Assembly: GCA_017451395.1 (NCBI GenBank)
Contig: JAFSPR010000099.1
Location: 1 to 64,000 of the forward strand
Length of the DNA stretch: 64,000 nt
Direction: 5' to 3'
Source of the DNA: Bacteroidales bacterium
GTDB taxonomy: Bacteria; Bacteroidota; Bacteroidia; Bacteroidales; UBA932
Notes under the pieces: generated by a model
The model's input: only the letters and a program-made list of their open reading frames with translations
What the model was told of the DNA's origin: nothing
Database searches by the model: none
Shown: one piece after another, positions 61,069-64,000 of the stretch
Numbering within the stretch: position 1 is the stretch's first letter
Layout: every line of letters begins with the position of its first letter
Translations under genes and position numbers: made by a program

Positions 61069-62173
61069 ACCGTACCACCAGCCGGTGAATACGGCGGGGA
61101 ACGGAGACAAGAATCTCATAGGGGATGGTCCCAAGGATACCCGCCAGTTCCTCAACATGAGGGTCCTTCCCAAAAACGGTGACGGTGTCTCCGGGAGCGG
61201 CGGGGATGCCGGTGACATCCAGCATACACATATCCATACAGATATTGCCGATTGTAGGCGCCCTGTGGCCGTTCACGGAGAACGACGCTGCACCGCGGCC
61301 CAGATGGCGGTCTATTCCATCGGCATAACCAACCGGGATGGTTGCAATGACGGTGCCTTCCTTGGCGCGGCCCCATCGGCCATAACCAACAGTATCTTCC
61401 GGCCCTAACTGCTTAATCTGCAGAATCTTGCACTTTAGGGACGCCACGGGGTCCAGGCGCTTTCCGGGAAGGGCGCTGATTCCATATATGCCGATTCCAA
61501 GGCGCACCATATCAAACTGGAACTGTGGGAAACGCTCTATGCCGGCGCTGTTGAGGATGTGACGCATGGGCATATAGCCGATTCCCGCAGCAATGGCCTC
61601 AGTGTTTTTCCGGAAAAGTTCTATCTGGCCGAGGGTAAAGCCGTCCTGCTCCGGATCTTCGGCCACACAGAGGTGTGAGAACAGGCCCTTGACTTTGATC
61701 TCAGGGGTAACTTTCAGGTATTCAATCAGTTCCTGGAGTTCATCGGGCATAAAGCCCAGGCGGTGCATTCCGGTGTCCAGTTTGATGTGGACAGGGTAAT
61801 CCTTAAGGCCTTTGTCACGGAGAACCTCAACCAGTTTCTTGAGGGAATAGAGGTTGGGGATGGAGGGCTCCATTCGGGTTTCTATTATTTCCGGGAAGAA
61901 ATCCGTACCGGCAGTGAGGACCAGGATGGGGAGGGAAATACCGTTGCGGCGAAGTTCCAGGCCCTCCACGGGGTATGCCACGGCAAGGTAATCGGCCCCG
62001 GCACGCTGCATCATTGCGGCAAACTCCACGGCACCGTGACCATACGCGTTGGCCTTGACCAGAACAAGGAGTTTGGTCTCGGGCTTAAGGAGGGAGCGGA
62101 AATAACGGTAGTTGCCCACCGTGGCATTCAGGTTAAGCTCCAAACGGGAAAAATCATCCTCAATTACGCGCAT
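61067..62173 (-). CDS. alr: Alanine racemase
   Basis: 368 aa from the ATG at 62,173; the longer frame would pass through the promoter. LVLVKANAYGHG carries the PLP-binding Lys. DTGMHRLGF and VGYGRWGRAKEGTVIATIPVGYADG (with the catalytic-site pattern) are present. It interconverts L- and D-alanine for peptidoglycan. It lies convergent to rng with 13 bp between stops. Confidence 0.95.
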   Translation of the reverse strand: MRVIEDDFSRLELNLNATVGNYRYFRSLLKPETKLLVLVKANAYGHGAVEFAAMMQRAGADYLAVAYPVEGLELRRNGISLPILVLTAGTDFFPEIIETRMEPSIPNLYSLKKLVEVLRDKGLKDYPVHIKLDTGMHRLGFMPDELQELIEYLKVTPEIKVKGLFSHLCVAEDPEQDGFTLGQIELFRKNTEAIAAGIGYMPMRHILNSAGIERFPQFQFDMVRLGIGIYGISALPGKRLDPVASLKCKILQIKQLGPEDTVGYGRWGRAKEGTVIATIPVGYADGIDRHLGRGAASFSVNGHRAPTIGNICMDMCMLDVTGIPAAPGDTVTVFGKDPHVEELAGILGTIPYEILVSVPRRIHRLVVR

Positions 62174-62191
62174 ATTGTCCGTTTTGCAGTG

Positions 62192-62239
62192 CAAAAATAA
62201 CATTTCCGCGTGACATTTCGGCATAAAAATGTAAATTTG
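62192..62239. promoter_or_regulatory. Divergent promoters of alr and the YugP-type gene
   Basis: Minus strand: TATTTTTG (62,199-62,192), 18 nt before alr. Plus strand: TAAATTTG (62,232-62,239), 24 nt before the ATG at 62,264. Confidence 0.5.
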
Positions 62240-62263
62240 TGCCAACGGATAAAACAGAACACT

Positions 62264-62941
62264 ATGTCTACAATGCTCATCTGGATAATAATGATTGCCG
62301 TGATGGTGGCAAGTATGATCATTCAGGGTATGCTCAAGCGCCGCTTTGACAAATACTCAGAGGTCCCGCTCTCCATGACCGGAGCGGAGGTTGCCTCCCG
62401 TATGCTGGCGGCCCACGGCATCCGTGACGTTTCCATTGTGTCAGTGGACGGTAAACTCACGGACCACTATGACCCCACTACACGCACGGTAAACCTCAGC
62501 CAGGACGTCTATTACGGCAGGTCGGTCGCTGCAGCCGCGGTGGCAGCCCACGAGTGCGGCCACGTGGTCCAGCACGCCACGGGCTACGCCTGGCTCAGGA
62601 TGCGTTCCGCCCTGGTCCCGGTGGTGTCTTTTTCCAATAGTATAGTGTCCTGGGTACTTCTGGGAGGGGTTCTCCTTATCAATATCTTCCCGCAGCTGCT
62701 GTGGTTTGGAATCGGCCTTTTTGCCCTTACAACCCTTTTCAGTTTTATCACCCTTCCGGTAGAGATCAACGCTAGTGCCCGTGCGGTGAAATGGCTTGAC
62801 AGCGCCGGCATTGTAACTTATGAAACAAAGCCCATGGCGGCCGATGCCCTCAAATGGGCTGCGTACACCTACGTTATTGCGGCGCTGGGCTCTCTGGCTA
62901 CGCTGCTCTACTACATTTCCGTGGCGAATAGAAGGAATTAG
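62264..62941 (+). CDS. YugP-type membrane zinc metallopeptidase
   Basis: 225 aa from the ATG at 62,264, 24 nt after a -7 element. The N-terminal membrane helix (MLIWIIMIAVMVASMIIQGML) is followed by the zinc motif in AAAVAAHECGHVVQHA (HECGH, about residue 106). Two central helices and a C-terminal helix (TYVIAALGSLATLLYYI) follow. This is the Zn_peptidase_2/YugP family; the substrate is unknown. Confidence 0.9.
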   Translation: MSTMLIWIIMIAVMVASMIIQGMLKRRFDKYSEVPLSMTGAEVASRMLAAHGIRDVSIVSVDGKLTDHYDPTTRTVNLSQDVYYGRSVAAAAVAAHECGHVVQHATGYAWLRMRSALVPVVSFSNSIVSWVLLGGVLLINIFPQLLWFGIGLFALTTLFSFITLPVEINASARAVKWLDSAGIVTYETKPMAADALKWAAYTYVIAALGSLATLLYYISVANRRN

Positions 62942-62969
62942 TTTGCCGCTGCCCCTTGGGGCAATGACT

Positions 62970-63059
62970 AACACGTTTTCAGCCTTTTTTGTGCATTTCG
63001 TTGCCCATTTGGTCAACGAACAACACGTTTTCGGCCTTTTTTGTGCATTTCGTTGCCCA
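62970..63059. repeat. Two 38-bp direct repeats, period 52 bp
   Basis: Copies at 62,970-63,007 and 63,022-63,059 start AACACGTTTTC and end TTTCGTTGCCCA; they differ at one base (A/G). The 14-bp spacer contains GTCAACGA, which can pair with TCGTTG of the copy. They lie between two convergent genes. Confidence 0.85.
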
Positions 63060-63075
63060 ACGAGGTATGGAGGGA

Positions 63076-63645
63076 TCAGAGCATAAGCCCGGAGCGGACC
63101 TTGGCGGCGGCTTCGGGACCTTTCAGATAAGCCAGGATTGCAAGCCCGAACTCCACGGCCCAGCCTGCGCCGCGGCCTGTGATAAGATTGCCGTCCGTCA
63201 CGGTGCCTTCCGGAGTGTAGACGGCACCGGCGGCAATGGGAGCCTCCTCAAAGCCGTCAAAGCAGGTGAACCTGCGGCCGGAAAGGCCGGGAAGTTGTGA
63301 CACGACAAGTCCCGGAGCGGCGCAGATTGCCGCAACGGCGCCGCCGCGGGCCCAGTGGTCCTGAAGGATTTCCATAAGTTCAGCGTGCTGGGCAAGGTTC
63401 TTTGAACCTGGCATTCCGCCGGGGAAGATCATAACGTCGGAGGAATCGGTCCCGGGTTCCATCACTTCAAGATCGGCCCAGGAAGTATCGGCCGTAACCT
63501 GCAGCCCATGAGAACTTTCCACCAGATACTCATCCGTGATGGAAACGGTTATGACGGGGATTCCCCCCCTCAGAAGCACATCCCTTGTGGCAAGGGCCTC
63601 CATATCCTCAAAGCCGTCGGCAAGAAAAATGTGTACGCCTTTCAT
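63076..63645 (-). CDS. DJ-1/PfpI family protein
   Basis: 189 aa, full length for the family. HIFLADGFEDMEALATRDVL carries the conserved Glu near the active site; the nucleophile Cys is in AAICAAPGLV (about residue 107); and DVMIFPGGMPGSKNL is the substrate loop. Related proteins (DJ-1, YajL, ThiJ) act as chaperones, deglycases or stress proteins; the exact role is open. It follows tadA with a 4-bp overlap. Confidence 0.9.
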   Translation of the reverse strand: MKGVHIFLADGFEDMEALATRDVLLRGGIPVITVSITDEYLVESSHGLQVTADTSWADLEVMEPGTDSSDVMIFPGGMPGSKNLAQHAELMEILQDHWARGGAVAAICAAPGLVVSQLPGLSGRRFTCFDGFEEAPIAAGAVYTPEGTVTDGNLITGRGAGWAVEFGLAILAYLKGPEAAAKVRSGLML

Positions 63646-64000
63646 ATACGTTTACTCTTAAAAAACTCTACCATAAGATTGGAGCATTCCTCCTGCAGAA
63701 CGCCGCCGCGGATGACGGTTTTGGGATGGAGGAGGGAGGGCTGGAACAGGGAGAAGCCGCGGCGGGGATCCGGGGCGCCGTACACAACGGTTCCGGTCTG
63801 TGCCCAGGCAAGGGCGCCGGCGCACATTGGGCAGGGCTCCACGGTTACGTATAACGCGCAGTCCGTGAGGTATTTACCACCAAGCGCCTCAGTAGCGGCG
63901 GTGATTGCTATCATCTCTGCGTGGGCGGTGGTGTCACGGAGCCTTTCCGTCTGGTTGTGGCCCCGGCCGATTATCCGTCCCTTCCACACCACAACGGCCC
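63642..64000 (-). CDS. tadA: tRNA-specific adenosine deaminase (N-terminus beyond the window)
   Basis: About 119 codons are visible; the reading frame runs into the right edge through AVVVWKGRIIGRGHNQTE, so roughly 30 N-terminal residues are missing. Zinc motifs HAEMIAI and EPCPMCAGALAWAQ are intact, and DPRRGFSLFQ with the C-terminal ECSNLMVEFFKSKR fits TadA. It deaminates adenosine 34 to inosine in tRNA-Arg. The stop overlaps the DJ-1/PfpI gene start by 4 bp. Confidence 0.92.
   Translation of the reverse strand, partial: AVVVWKGRIIGRGHNQTERLRDTTAHAEMIAITAATEALGGKYLTDCALYVTVEPCPMCAGALAWAQTGTVVYGAPDPRRGFSLFQPSLLHPKTVIRGGVLQEECSNLMVEFFKSKRI

Noticed and set aside
62942..63075. Rho-independent terminator between the YugP-type and DJ-1/PfpI genes
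   Set aside because: T-runs are present but not preceded by a clear GC-rich stem; the region is better described as the 52-bp-period repeat pair.

Overview
The window is chromosomal DNA of a Bacteroidales bacterium with moderately high GC. The evidence is a SusC/SusD pair, BACON, DUF4302 and DUF5119/DUF3575 lipoproteins, a fimbrillin cluster, a type IX secretion sorting domain and PorV-like protein, and promoters of the Bacteroidota type (-7 element TAnnTTTG). Most genes lack a Shine-Dalgarno sequence. rpsU has a strong one, as is known for this phylum. The genus cannot be fixed from the sequence.

Layout. (1) 1-5,948: a leftward fimbrial operon (DUF3575/OmpA-like, DUF5119, fimbrillin, and one more lipoprotein cut by the edge), divergent from a membrane-anchored TPR-AraC regulator. 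(2) 5,997-11,481: a neutral zinc metallopeptidase and a GH3 glycosidase, converging stop-to-stop on a GH92 mannosidase. (3) 11,697-17,498: an operon of an unknown membrane-anchored protein, an acyl-CoA synthetase-like enzyme, dCMP deaminase and an S41 protease. (4) 17,678-35,847: a large surface locus with a repeat lipoprotein, SusC, SusD (interrupted by an in-frame TAG), a zinc metallopeptidase lipoprotein, DUF4302, a BACON/anchor-J lipoprotein, a subtilisin-like S8 protease, a PorV/PorQ-like barrel and a collagen-repeat DUF4988-type lipoprotein. It has proteases and no carbohydrate-active enzyme, so it looks like a protein- or peptide-targeting relative of polysaccharide utilisation loci. 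(5) 35,950-36,659: a ribbon-helix-helix/PIN toxin-antitoxin pair. (6) 36,663-45,638: housekeeping genes (dnaX, lptB, rpsU, rplU-rpmA, serS, ruvC) with an unusual EF-hand membrane protein/AAA ATPase pair. (7) 45,643-50,806: an outer-membrane TonB-type receptor, a dense intergenic repeat cluster, rluD and a PASTA protein. (8) 50,862-64,000: lnt, tRNA-Gln, a phosphatase remnant, a kinase-like gene, a double-thioredoxin protein, coaD-ung-lon, an HU gene, a tiny COX24-like basic protein, rng, alr, a YugP-type peptidase, a DJ-1/PfpI protein and tadA (cut by the edge).

Beyond genes, five sequence-level signals stand out. The heptamer GGCCGAT/ATCGGCC is about tenfold over-represented on both strands and across reading frames. 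The tetramer CATG is strongly avoided except in the 45.6-48.7 kb receptor gene. Palindromic elements sit in frame inside GH92, dnaX and the N-terminal extension of rluD. Two unrelated intergenic repeat pairs share the same 52-bp period. Seven TCGCAGGT sites lie in 159 bp between the receptor gene and rluD. All counts were made by eye and are approximate.
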